Part shown: one piece after another, positions 55,643 through 64,000 of the stretch
Layout: each line of letters begins with the position of its first letter
How positions within the stretch are numbered: the first letter of the stretch is position 1
Source of the DNA: Fragum whitleyi
Lineage: Eukaryota > Mollusca > Bivalvia > Cardiida > Cardiidae
Assembly: GCA_948146395.1 (NCBI GenBank)
Contig: OX411547.1
Coordinates: forward strand, 28,333,114 to 28,397,113
DNA: 64,000 nucleotides
Direction of reading: 5' to 3'
The notes under the pieces: generated by a model
What the model was told of the DNA's origin: nothing
The model's input: only the letters and a program-made list of their open reading frames with translations
Database searches by the model: none
Position numbers and translations under genes: made by a program

Positions 55643-56254
55643 AGCTCACCTGAGCACAAAGTCCAGCTTCCGTCCTTTGGATGGCATTAATGGTCTCTGT
55701 CAACAATTTCTTTAAACAACATCTTGTCCTTAACTACTGAGCCAATATACATCAAATTTTACAGAAATGTTTCATAGGTGGTCCCCTCCAAGATAGCTTA
55801 AAGAATTGAAATCCATGAAAAACTTTGGTTGCTATGGCAACCAAAGTTGAAATTTAAGAAAATCTTTCAAATTCTTCTACTGATGAACAAGAAGCCCTAC
55901 AGCTTTGAAATTTGCCTAGGATGATCAGTTCATAGACCTTAATTATGATAGCTAAAATTATAACTGTTGGGCCACCAGATGCACATTACTTAAGTTATCC
56001 CAGATATTCTCTTGTAAAATGATCATGCAAAAAAACCCGACTGATAACAGTTCCATTTTGGATCTTGTATTTTCAAACAGAAATAGTAAAACTGAGACTG
56101 TGGAATCTTACTGGTCTGACCAAAAGATTATTTTCCTTTACACATAAATTTGTTACAGTTCAATAACTTAATCATATCTGAATCAAAAGTAATGCAAGTT
56201 ACCCTTAGGTGCTTTGACTCATGTGAGCGGACAAGGGCCAAAGGCCCTCTTGTT
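55643..56254 (+). mobile_element. Helentron-like element G, same family
   Basis: AAGCTCACCTGAGCACAAAG, GTCAACAATTTCTTTAAAC, CTATGGCAACCAAAG, little more than one monomer, then a private stretch (56000-56210), CTCATGTGAGCGGAC, hairpin GGGCC/GGCCC and end CTCTTGTT. The first half of the 5' hairpin is present but its partner is eroded (GTCCAGCTTCCG). Confidence 0.75.
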
Positions 56255-56845
56255 ATGAATATGAACCAGTTTTTGCCAATAATCCTTTGAAAGTTGGACT
56301 AGTTTGATTTTTTTTTCTCCCCTGGTGAAAAAGAATAAACTTACAAGCAGAAAATGGCATATAAATTGACAGGCATAAAGCAATCAAAGCACTGAAAGTA
56401 CTGATGGTGGACGTTTCTGTTGGCATACTAGAGTAATTCCTCCTTTTGTGGAGAAAAGAGAAATTTTACATGTAAAATTACGATAAAAGGAAAATGACCT
56501 GACCGCATCTTGCTTCAGATATACGTTTCTCAACATATATCGTCGATCGTCAACAAAGTCCTGTAATTAAAAGGTTTCGATAACTTTCGGAATTATTCCC
56601 GGTGTAGTTTAAACAGTGATTCTCCGATCCATTTTTTATAAAAGTAAAGAAATGACAATTAGATGATCAAGGTTATTATTCTTATATTGTAATGCTAATC
56701 AGTTCTCCGTAATCTCATTATTGAAAATTATGGTGTTATCTGCTTAAACTAGAAAGCAATGAATGGCTTGGGTCATTCCACAGGCAGGCTTGAAATTCTT
56801 GTAAAAGAAAAAGACTAGATTTTTAGATATTTTGGATTCTTCTGA
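56255..56845. other. Intervening DNA
   Basis: Contains CAATCAAAGCACTGAAAGTA and CTGATGGTGGACG near 56379-56414, shared inverted with 16556-16600 (CGTTCACCATCAGTACTTTC). These mark an otherwise unrecognised repeat. No gene seen. Confidence 0.45.
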
Positions 56846-57316
56846 TGTTGAAAATGATTTTCAGAGTTTCCACTATATAACATATAGAGAAAAGACCTCC
56901 GCTAATAAAAAAAACATATATTTCATCCAATGACAATAATTCTGGCTACATGATAAAGGGGTCGCCCAAGGATCATACCAATGCAGTTTGATTGATATCC
57001 ACCCATAACATTCTGAGAAAATGATTTTCAAAGATTACACAAAATAACATATTGAGAAATTACCTCTGCCCATAAAATACATATTTTTCATCCGATCACA
57101 GTAATTTTGGTAGACTCATAAAGGGTTTCTCAAAAAGATCATTCCGGTGAGTTACATTCTGAGAAAATGATTTTCAAAGTTTCCACTTAATAGCATATAG
57201 AGAAATGACCTCCGCCCATTTAGATAATTATTTTTCATCCGACCGGACGCACGAACGGACGACGGACACAACGCCATGACAATAGCCCCAGGAGCCTTCG
57301 GTCAGTGGAGATAAAA
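56846..57316 (-). mobile_element. Helentron-like element K
   Basis: Minus strand: TTTTTATCTCCACTGACCG, AGGCTCCTGGGGCTATTG, TCATGGCGTTGTGTCCGTCG, a CGTCCGTTCGTGCGTCC tract, then three monomers marked (plus strand) by AAAATGATTTTC at 56850, 57018 and 57166, with GAGAAATGACCTCCGCCCAT and TTTTTCATCCGA. The 3' end cannot be placed. Confidence 0.65.
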
Positions 57317-58143
57317 AATTCTATAAAAGGATATTAATTGATTGTTCCGCGATTTTCATTCTCAAAGAAAAGAAAGGTTAAGTGTTCATATAAACGCGTA
57401 AAAAATTGCAGACACTCGTCTCGAGTTTGGCTTTCGTGTGTTGAAATGTAAAATAAAACCCCTTTACATAAACCTTTATCGCATGGCCTGAATGCTTTAC
57501 TTTACCTGCTCAGACTGTATCCGTATTCATGTGTATACCGATATTTCCATTAATTTGCCTTTGTTTTATATACATTAGTAGTATCAGGGGAGGTTGCCAT
57601 TCCAGTAATTTCATTTCATGAGTGACCTCCCATTGACCATTGGGAAATAAGGGGCAAATTACTCATTCTGTCAGAAAAGTAGTTCTACGCAAGGAAAAAA
57701 TTCACCCGATCTCAGAATTGAATATGATTTCACACTTAAAAGATGTCTTTGAGGTTGCAACAAGTTACGTAGACCCCTTGTTTCACTCCATTTTTGAAAT
57801 GCATAGTTGTCAGATGATTACAATTCTTCAAAAAGAGTAAATTGAATCTTAATGAGTACTACTGTTTTGAAAACCTATTAACATCTGACAGGATTGTTCA
57901 AACGTGGTATTAACACTGGTGAACGTAAACGTCCACCAAAAATGACATCTTCAGGTCTTTATTAAAAGTGCCACAAAAATCCATTTAGCATATCATGCTT
58001 CATGCAAACTGCCAGTTGGTTTTCTCATTTTTCTGTTCCGCTAACAGCTATCCCAAACATATCATCGGGGATGCTTTGAACTCCCGAAAAGTTTATTTAG
58101 CTGTTGTAGGCTGCTAGTAGGTGGGAATAGGGAGTATCCTTTC
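57317..58143. other. Mostly unique DNA with one short palindrome
   Basis: AACACTGGTGAACG / CGTCCACCAAAAATG at 57914-57942 is related to the palindrome at 13625-13670. The 66-codon frame 57640-57840 has no motif. Confidence 0.5.
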
Positions 58144-58372
58144 TTAACCCATTCCTGTTTTACAAAATTTTGGACCTGTCCAAATTCAAAGGTTTTGCAG
58201 ACAAAAATTTAAAGTGGATTTAATTTGAAAAATAACCATTCAATAGGGTAGAAAATAGTGTGGAAAAAGAAGAAATTGCTTGTAAGAAGCAATTTCTTCT
58301 TTTTTCACGATGTTTTCTCAATCATAAAATCACAGACACGTAAAAAGCAGGAATTAAACAGCAAAGGGTTAA
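58144..58372 (-). mobile_element. TTAA MITE family 1, copy 4
   Basis: TTAACCCATTCCTGTTTTAC ... CAGCAAAGGGTTAA, 229 bp. The central hairpin AAGAAATTGCTTGTAAGAAG / CAATTTCTTCTT is intact. Confidence 0.9.
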
Positions 58373-58602
58373 TTGTTTTAACATAATATCTACACTTTGC
58401 TGTTTAAAACTTTTAACTCTTCTTTTCCTCAGAGCTTTAGTTACACACTTTTGGCAACTTATTTAGAACATGCACCTTTGAAATTAAGCTGTCATTATTA
58501 AATCCTTGTTGATATGAAGGCATTTCACATTAAAACATCTGCAGATTTTACTAGTTTTGATTTGAAATTATCGTATAAATATAAAATAAGCGAATTAATT
58601 AA

Positions 58603-59130
58603 CTTAACCCTTGTCATGATGAACCTGGAATATAATGTTGATGATTATGTACGGAAAATTTAGAACATCTCTTATTGTCAATTATATTGCTTGAATATAC
58701 AGGATACCGGTATGACACTAACTTCTGTAAGTAAGGAGTCCAACAGACTCCCAAATTATGAAATCAGGGAGTCTGAGTTAAAAGAAGGGAGTCTGAATTA
58801 CGTGCCGGTGAGGAACTCTCATGGAAAAAAAAGAAATTGATCAATTTATTCTTTTCCGTAATAGTTCCTCACCATTATAAGATGATTTTCCTTCAAAATA
58901 ACCAATGGATGCATGCATACCAAGGCTAATGAAATGTTATTTACATAAACTTAATTATTGAACAGATCTAAAGAAAAATGGCACAAAGATTAAAAGAAAA
59001 TTGCCCTGCCTATATGTTTGTTAAAATATTCTCATTAAATGAAGGATGCCAGCAGACTCTAACTTGCAAAGTAAAGGAGTCCTGCCTAAAAAATAAGGAT
59101 TCTCAGACTCCTGGACTCCCATTAGTGTTA
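58603..59130. repeat. MITE-2 end fragment and GGAGTC direct repeats
   Basis: 58603-58632: TTAACCCTTGTCATGATGAA with GGAATA (family 2 end only). Then two related blocks in direct orientation, at about 58700-58790 (TAACTTCTGTAAGTAAGGAG, TCCAACAGACTCCC) and 59042-59130 (TAACTTGCAAAGTAAAGGAG, TCTCAGACTCCTGGACTCCC). Between them is a palindrome GGTGAGGAACT ... AGTTCCTCACC (58807-58873). Confidence 0.55.
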
Positions 59131-59154
59131 AAACCTTTGTAAAGGTACCTTTAA

Positions 59155-59399
59155 TAACCCTTGTCATGCTGGATAAAAACCTTTGCAAAATTATATGAAA
59201 ACCAAGGTGCTGAAAGTTCTGTATTTCCTAATTGTGAGTAAGCATTTCGATTTGAAAATACAATTTTGAAAATTTTCTGTTTTGAAATGGAAAATCAGGT
59301 GATATAGACTAAGATGAGACTGCACATATGTGCAGCCTGATCTTAGTCCATACCTCCTGCCAAGCATGAATATTCCGGGATCAGCATGACATGGGTTAA
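59155..59399. mobile_element. TTAA MITE family 2, intact copy
   Basis: TAACCCTTGTCATGCTGGAT ... GATCAGCATGACATGGGTTAA. The interior palindrome GACTGCACATATGTGCAGCC, ATACCTCCTGCCAAGCATGA and CAAGGTGCTGAAAGTTC are all present. 245 bp, the best reference copy for the family here. Confidence 0.9.
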
Positions 59400-59815
59400 T
59401 GTCATAAGATATAAAATAGTGACCTTTAAGAAGAGAAAGAACTGGTAGGGACGATTTTTAATCATTATTGACAAAGAATTTTGATATTTAGGTAATTCTA
59501 ATGAGCAAATATTATTTTCAAAAGGTTCTTTGAGCTTATCAAATGCACATTGCTACATTACTGATTTTGATAATTGATATCAAGCTGTTGATACCTTTAG
59601 GTTAACATCTGAATAAGGTAAAGGTCTTCTGACAAGGTAAAACCTCTGTAAGAATGAGATTTTTGGTAGTTTGCATACCCAAGGCAACCTATAAATTCAT
59701 GATTTTTTTTAGTTTACAGACTTAAAGCGACCAGAATTCATCTATGAAGTTGAAGACATTGTCAATGTTATACTTCCGTATGATACTTTTAAGGTACTTT
59801 ACTGTTTCACAAACA
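59400..59815. other. No feature recognised
   Basis: AT-rich DNA between two MITEs. Confidence 0.5.
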
Positions 59816-60120
59816 TACCGTATTTTTCTTAATAATTGTGCCCAGGAGCTATAACATTGTCAGGGAGTTTTTTTATACATATGCATTTTCTGATTTAAAA
59901 AATCATTAACTCTCTGTCTTTTAGGCCCTTTTCCTTTTAATTTTAGGTGAATTCCCTCTAAACAATCATATTAATGATTGTTTAGAGGGAATCCATCTCA
60001 AATTAAAGAAGCAGTCTCAAAGAGTTCCTAAAATTTAGGTGTTTGAAGTGGGTTTCTCAGTAAAAATGTAGGGGTGCTACTATTAGGGGGAGGGGGCTAT
60101 TATAAGGGGAAATATGGTAT
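59816..60120. mobile_element. MITE family 4, most complete copy
   Basis: Starts TACCGTATTTTTCTTAATAA with GCCCAGGAGC and ends TATTATAAGGGGAAATATGG plus TA. TTTTAGGCCCTTTTCC and the perfect inner palindrome CCCTCTAAACAATCATTA / TAATGATTGTTTAGAGGG are well preserved. Confidence 0.85.
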
Positions 60121-60570
60121 CTTGCTTTGGTCAATAAATCTTGACATTTACCTGAGGTAATCTGACACTGTTTCCGTGAAAACAGGAGCTGTGTGGAAAG
60201 TTCTACTCAAATCATCGCAAATATTAATCCAGAATCAATATTGTGATATTATTTCTAGCTATTCTTGGCTTGTCAATGTTCTATAACTATTAATTTTATG
60301 GTTTCTAGAACTATTAAATTAATGGTTTCTTGTTAAAATGTTGACTTTCATGTCAGAAATAAAATGTATATAAGGCTTAAATGTCTCAAATTGCAACATG
60401 GCTGCTTTAAAATAAGATATTGTAATATATTATTCTGCCTTATAAATGACCTGGCAGGTCATGGTTTAGCCGTTTCGTAATATGACGAGTTTACTTTTCA
60501 ATATTTTGGGTTCTTTCAAATTTTAGTGGGTAACGCATCCAAATAACTGTATAAATTTACTTCATCAAGT
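60121..60570. other. No feature recognised
   Basis: Contains TTTCTAGAACTATTAA-type short repeats near 60280-60325 but no element ends or coding signal. Confidence 0.45.
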
Positions 60571-60580
60571 CACTCTCTGT

Positions 60581-60845
60581 CCATCAGCCGTCGTCATAAT
60601 GCAGTTGATAGCACATTGAGCTGTCAATGTAGAGGCCCTAGGTTGGATCCCTGACAGCGGCACTCACCCTTTCCGACTAATGGGTCAATATTTGTAAACC
60701 TATGTGGCATAGCAGCTGGAGGCTAGGAAAGGATGTGATGGTGGTACTGGTGTGAGAAATACCAGAAATCCAATATTAGGTGCTCAGGCGGCCGCGATAT
60801 AATTGGAAAATTGTTAAAAGCGGCATGAAACCCAATTCAAACAAA
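60581..60845 (+). mobile_element. tRNA-derived SINE, full length with target-site duplication
   Basis: A-box region TAATGCAGTTGATAGCAC at 60598, B box GGTTGGATCCC at 60641, CTCACCCTTTCCGACTAATG, GTGGCATAGCAGCTGGAGGC, GTGAGAAATACCAG, GCCGCGATATAATTGG and 3' GCGGCATGAAACCCAATTCA with a CAAA-type tail. CACTCTCTGT (60571-60580) and CACTCACTGT (60846-60855) look like the target duplication. 265 bp. Confidence 0.85.
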
Positions 60846-60877
60846 CACTCACTGTATATCCATCTCATTCTTCATCA

Positions 60878-61082
60878 TTTAACACTTCTCATGCTGTTCA
60901 TGGTCCTTTTTCCAAGCCGCGTACACAAAACTTTGGCAGACAGTATAGGCTAAGATCAGCCTGCACAGATGTGTAGTCTGATCTTTGTCTAGACTGCCTG
61001 CTTTCTACTAAATTGTTGTAGGGAGCTGGAGCCAGACTGTTTAAATTGTCCCAAAAATTGACAATTAGTTTGATTCATAATT
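60878..61082. mobile_element. MITE-2-related element
   Basis: AACACTTCTCATGCTGTTCA resembles the family 2 terminus. GGCAGACAGTATAGGCTAAG, CAGCCTGCACAGATGTGTAG and TTGACAATTAGTTTG are shared with 29928-30060. The right terminus is cut where MITE family 1 begins at 61083. Confidence 0.55.
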
Positions 61083-61312
61083 TTAACCCTTTCCTGTTTT
61101 ACAAAATTTTGGACCTGTCCAAATTCAAAGGTTTTGCAGATGAAAATTTAAAGTGGATTTAATTTGAAAAATAACCATTCAGTAGGGTAGAAAATAGTGG
61201 GGAAAAAGAGGAAATTGCTTGTCAGAAGCAATTTCTTCTTTTTTTCACAATGTTTTGTCAATCATAAAATCACAGGCACGTAAAAAGCAGGGAATAAACA
61301 GCAAAGGGTTAA
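61083..61312 (-). mobile_element. TTAA MITE family 1, copy 5
   Basis: TTAACCCTTTCCTGTTTTAC ... CAGCAAAGGGTTAA, 230 bp, central hairpin AGGAAATTGCTTGTCAGAAG / CAATTTCTTCTT. Confidence 0.9.
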
Positions 61313-61433
61313 TTGAGAAGGACATAGGATAACAACGCTTTTTGAATAAAGCCAGGATGAGACATTTCCAACAATTTTTACTGTGTATGAAGGGCAGATT
61401 TTGAATAAACAATACAGCTACTAATTGCTATCT

Positions 61434-61508
61434 CCAGGGGTCAGTGCAACACTATTGTAAGTGCCTATATATTTATAGGCACTTACAATGGTGTTGCTCT
61501 GACCCCTT
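61434..61508. repeat. Strong 75 bp palindrome (AGGGGTCAG...CTGACCCCT)
   Basis: CAGGGGTCAGTGCAACAC, then TTGTAAGTGCCTATA on the left pairs with TATAGGCACTTACAA and GTGTTGCTCTGACCCCTT on the right with only a few mismatches. Related to 22260-22440, which has the same GTAAGTGCC core. Confidence 0.85.
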
Positions 61509-61627
61509 GAATTCTGTAATTGACTTTTCTCTGATCATCTATAAAGAATTTTGAGTTGATAGCTACCTACATGGTTCATCATAAAGACTCCGAGCAGACT
61601 GTGTGGCTGTGCAGGCTCGTCATAGTC

Positions 61628-62165
61628 ATTAATGTGCAGAAATTTTTGAAAATGTTACCTTCAGGCTTAATTATGATCTGTTTATTTACTGTGCAGTAAT
61701 GCAACATTGTTGGAAATGTCACTTTCAGGCTTAATTTTGACTTTTTAACCCTTGTAATGCTGAATGAAATTCTTTGCAAAATAAATGATAATCAAAGTGA
61801 TAAAAGCACTGGAAGTTACCAAATGGGAGTGAGTATTGATTTCGGAAATGAATTGTTTTACACACTTTCCTCATAGTCTGTGGCACACATGTGCAGGCTG
61901 ATCTTTGTCTATACCTCATGTCAAAGCAGGAATATTCCAGGTTCAGCATGACAAGGGTTAATGTCACCTTTTGGAAAATTATCTGCATTTATTGTACAAA
62001 GATGAGACATTGTTAGAATTGTCACATCTTGCATTGAATTATGATCTATGTCCCCAATGCACACAAATGCAAAATTGTTGGAAATGTCACCGTCATGCTC
62101 AATTATGTATTTTTTTTTACAATGCAAAAATGCGAAACTGTTGAAAATGTCAGATACTGGCTCCT
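61628..62165 (+). repeat. ~65 bp tandem array, interrupted by a MITE
   Basis: Units share TTGTTGGAAATGTCAC, TTCAGGCTTAATTATGATCT and AATGCAA. The GAAATGTCA-type motif lies at 61649, 61714, 62015, 62081 and 62143, a ~62-66 base period on each side of the MITE at 61745-61961. Open frames 61579-61779, 61731-61988 and 61921-62127 are readings of this array. Confidence 0.7.
61745..61961. mobile_element. TTAA MITE family 2 inserted in the tandem array
   Basis: TTAACCCTTGTAATGCTGAA ... GGTTCAGCATGACAAGGGTTAA-type end (TTAA on both sides), with CACACATGTGCAGGCTGATC and CAAAGCAGGAATATTCC inside. 217 bp. Array units resume immediately after it. Confidence 0.9.
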
Positions 62166-62702
62166 ATAATCTATGAATTAGACAATGATATAAAATACCA
62201 AATTTTATATAAGTTTTCTTACTGTACATATAAGGACAAGGTGTCAAATTTAAAATGAGGATGTTAATTTCAATTTCATATGATATTGTGGTTTGAATAA
62301 AGAAAATTTATGACCTGTGAAATTTGATGGGGCTCAATTATATGAACCCAAAACTTGACCATGGGTATTTTTGTGGGTATACAACTACGGAAGGGCAGAA
62401 TGAGTAATCAAAGGTAATTCTAAATTTAAGGGTTCTTTAAAACATGAAATCTTTTAATGATGCACTAATTATGCGAAACTTGTGGTAAATTGAATAATGA
62501 CCGTTTTATATTTTCATGAAAATTTTGGTAATGATCATGAAACTTAATCTGTTTGAAGTAACTGTATATAAGATTTGGTTTCATGTAGTTTAAGTGTGAA
62601 ATATCAAAGTAGTGATAATTATACCAAATTATGAACTTTGAACTGTAACTTGCTATTCAAAAACTGATCTAGCAGTACACAAAGCTTTGGCAGACAGTTT
62701 AA
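62166..62702. other. No feature recognised
   Basis: AT-rich, with no repeats I can match except GCTTTGGCAGACAGTTTAA near 62684, shared with 60940. Confidence 0.45.
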
Positions 62703-62891
62703 TCTAAGATCAGGCAGCTCAGAGCTACAGATAGAGGGGGGTATTTTGGTTTTCAAATTTAAATATTTCATTATTCCTGACTTAAACCTTGACAAAACTA
62801 TTCATATGAGTACCCACAACATAGAGTTTCGTTTGGAAATAAAGATTTTAGACTGGCTTTACCCCCCCTCTTATCTGGACTCCTGCAGGCT
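62703..62891 (+). repeat. Interspersed repeat X, copy 2
   Basis: AGAGCTACAGATAGAGGGGG, GTATTTTGG, ATGAGTACCCACAACATAGA and TTTACCCCCCCTCTTATCTG match 12165-12370 in the same order. The 81-codon frame 62746-62991 lies across it and is not supported. Confidence 0.6.
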
Positions 62892-63318
62892 GCACAGAAA
62901 TGCATCTCAATCCAGTCCCTGGAAAAAGTACCACAGACTGCTAAAACTTAGCTCACACTTCAAGTCATTAAAACTGTTACCTGTCAAATAAATCTTGAAA
63001 CAGGTAGCCCTGGCATGGTCATCTCACACCAATTAGTAGGCCATTAGTTTCCATCTGTTTACATGAGGTCTGAGATTACCAAATAATTCCCATTATTCCC
63101 AGTCCAATTTTAGAACCAGCAATGTAGCAATTCTTTTAAATTCTCACATTTGAAATTTGATTAATATCTAATTTGAAAAAACAGAAAAGGGATTTATAAT
63201 ATTATTCAGATAATGTGAAAAGACGAAGGATATAGCTTTATGAAAGTTAAGGCCTGCAAAGAGTAAATTTTAAAAACAATATAATTTCACTTATATCCAA
63301 ATAAAAATAAGTTTCATT
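62892..63318. other. No feature recognised
   Basis: AT-rich DNA up to the next Helentron-like 5' end. Confidence 0.45.
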
Positions 63319-63450
63319 ATGCCCCCCCCCCCCCCTTCGAAGAAGAGGGGGTATATTGCTTTGCACTTGTCAGTCGATCCGTCCGTCCATAGACCGCTTT
63401 TGTCCAGACAAGTTATTATCATTAGTTATTGCCCTTTGTTAAATGATAAA
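63319..63450 (+). mobile_element. 5' fragment of a Helentron-like element (ATGCCCCC type)
   Basis: ATG followed by a 14-base C run, TTCGAAGAAGAGGGGG and TATATTGC form the 5' hairpin. GATCCGTCCGTCC is a minimal microsatellite and TTAGTTATTGCCCTTTGTTA is monomer text. The core and 3' end are absent. Confidence 0.55.
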
Positions 63451-63576
63451 AAACGTAACATTCATCTGCTCTTTTTCTCGTTTGAATGAATTTGAATTTG
63501 AGACAAAGTTGCTATTGAGAAAACATTGCAACAAATGTAGTAGAAAAGGAAGAAATTGAAAGTTGCAAGCAATTGA

Positions 63577-63796
63577 TTACTCTACCCCCATCTACGAAGC
63601 AGAGAGAGGGGTTATATTGGTTTCACGATTCCGTCGGTCTGTCCCTCCGTCTTTCTGTTGGCCTTTTCGTTTTCGGACTCGAGAACAAAGCAACCTAGAA
63701 TCATGAAACTTCATGTAAATGCTGCTTATGATCAAGGGAAGTGCTCAATAGTGTTTGAGTCACATAGGTCGAATGTCAAGGTCACGGTTAATTTTT
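63577..63796 (+). mobile_element. Helentron-like element U, interrupted by H
   Basis: TACTCTACCCCCATCTACG, AGAGAGAGGGGTTATATTGG, TTTCACGATTCCGTCGGTC, TGGCCTTTTCGTTTTCGGAC, then part of one monomer (CTAGAATCATGAAACTTCAT, GAATGTCAAGGTCACGGTTA). Same family as P (8330-8806). The monomer breaks off in TTTTT exactly where element H begins. Confidence 0.65.
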
Positions 63797-64000
63797 AGCT
63801 CACCTGAGCACAACGTGCTCAAGTGAGCTATTGTGATCACCTTTTGTCCGGCGTCCGTGCGTCGTCCGTCGCCAGTCGTCCGTCAACAATTTCTTTAAAA
63901 GACATCTCCTCCTAAACTACTAGGCCAATTTTAACCAAACTTGGCAGACATGTTCCCCTTTAAGAATTGCTAAAAGAATTGAAATCGGTGAAAAACTCTG
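63797..64000 (+). mobile_element. Helentron-like element H, continues past the window
   Basis: AGCTCACCTGAGCACAACGT with GCTCAAGTGAGCT, ATTGTGATCACC, TTTTGTCCGGCGTCCGTG, CGTCGTCCGTCG, CTCCTCCTAAACTACTAGGC and GAATTGAAATCGGTGAAAAA: the same start and leader as E, F and G. The tandem core is expected beyond 64000. Confidence 0.85.

Overview
The window looks like non-coding, repeat-dense DNA from a bivalve mollusc, probably a clam. This rests on three things seen in the sequence: AT-rich, CpG-poor DNA; many elements built from ~140-165 bp tandem monomers plus GTCT/GTCC microsatellites and hairpin ends, matching the described architecture of bivalve pearl/BIV160-type and other Helentron-associated (HINE-like) elements; and a tRNA-derived SINE family of molluscan type. 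I found no protein-coding gene. The longest open frame is 128 codons, and the frames I examined closely lie in repeats or in low-complexity AT-rich DNA. No rRNA, genuine tRNA gene or CRISPR array is visible. The window is best read as intergenic DNA or a very large intron.

Layout. 1-1265 is plain DNA. 1266-6677 and 40684-45310 are the two arms of a large inverted duplication (4.6 kb of shared sequence, 34 kb apart). The left arm carries an extra ~0.8 kb hAT-like insertion whose empty site is preserved in the right arm. 6679-11114 is a run of Helentron-like elements, all on the minus strand. 12.7-14.7 kb holds a ~370 bp direct duplication with one CpG-rich and one CpG-depleted copy, inside or beside a CpG-retaining stretch (about 13.85-16.2 kb). 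17-27 kb is packed with MITEs and SINEs plus one long hairpin next to CRE/YY1-like motifs. 27.4-29.4 kb has two Helentron-like elements abutting head to tail. 33.5-34.5 kb has a sister copy of the second one, inserted inside a SINE. 36-39 kb has several foldback and TIR elements. 48.4-57.3 kb is a second dense cluster of Helentron-like elements, including about 18 copies of one ~160 bp monomer. 58-62 kb repeats the MITE/SINE families. The window ends inside another Helentron-like element that interrupts an older one.

Relationships. At least eight short non-autonomous families recur: two with TTAA ends (piggyBac-like), a TTAAGGTAGTGG foldback, a family starting ACCATATTTCTCC, a TGTGAYCC family, and several others seen once or twice. 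Nested insertions give a partial order of events: SINE, then Helentron-like element D; inverted duplication, then hAT-like element; ~65 bp tandem array, then TTAA MITE; old element U, then element H. No autonomous transposase, Rep/helicase or reverse transcriptase frame is present, so all of these would depend on enzymes encoded elsewhere. All identities and counts are by eye.
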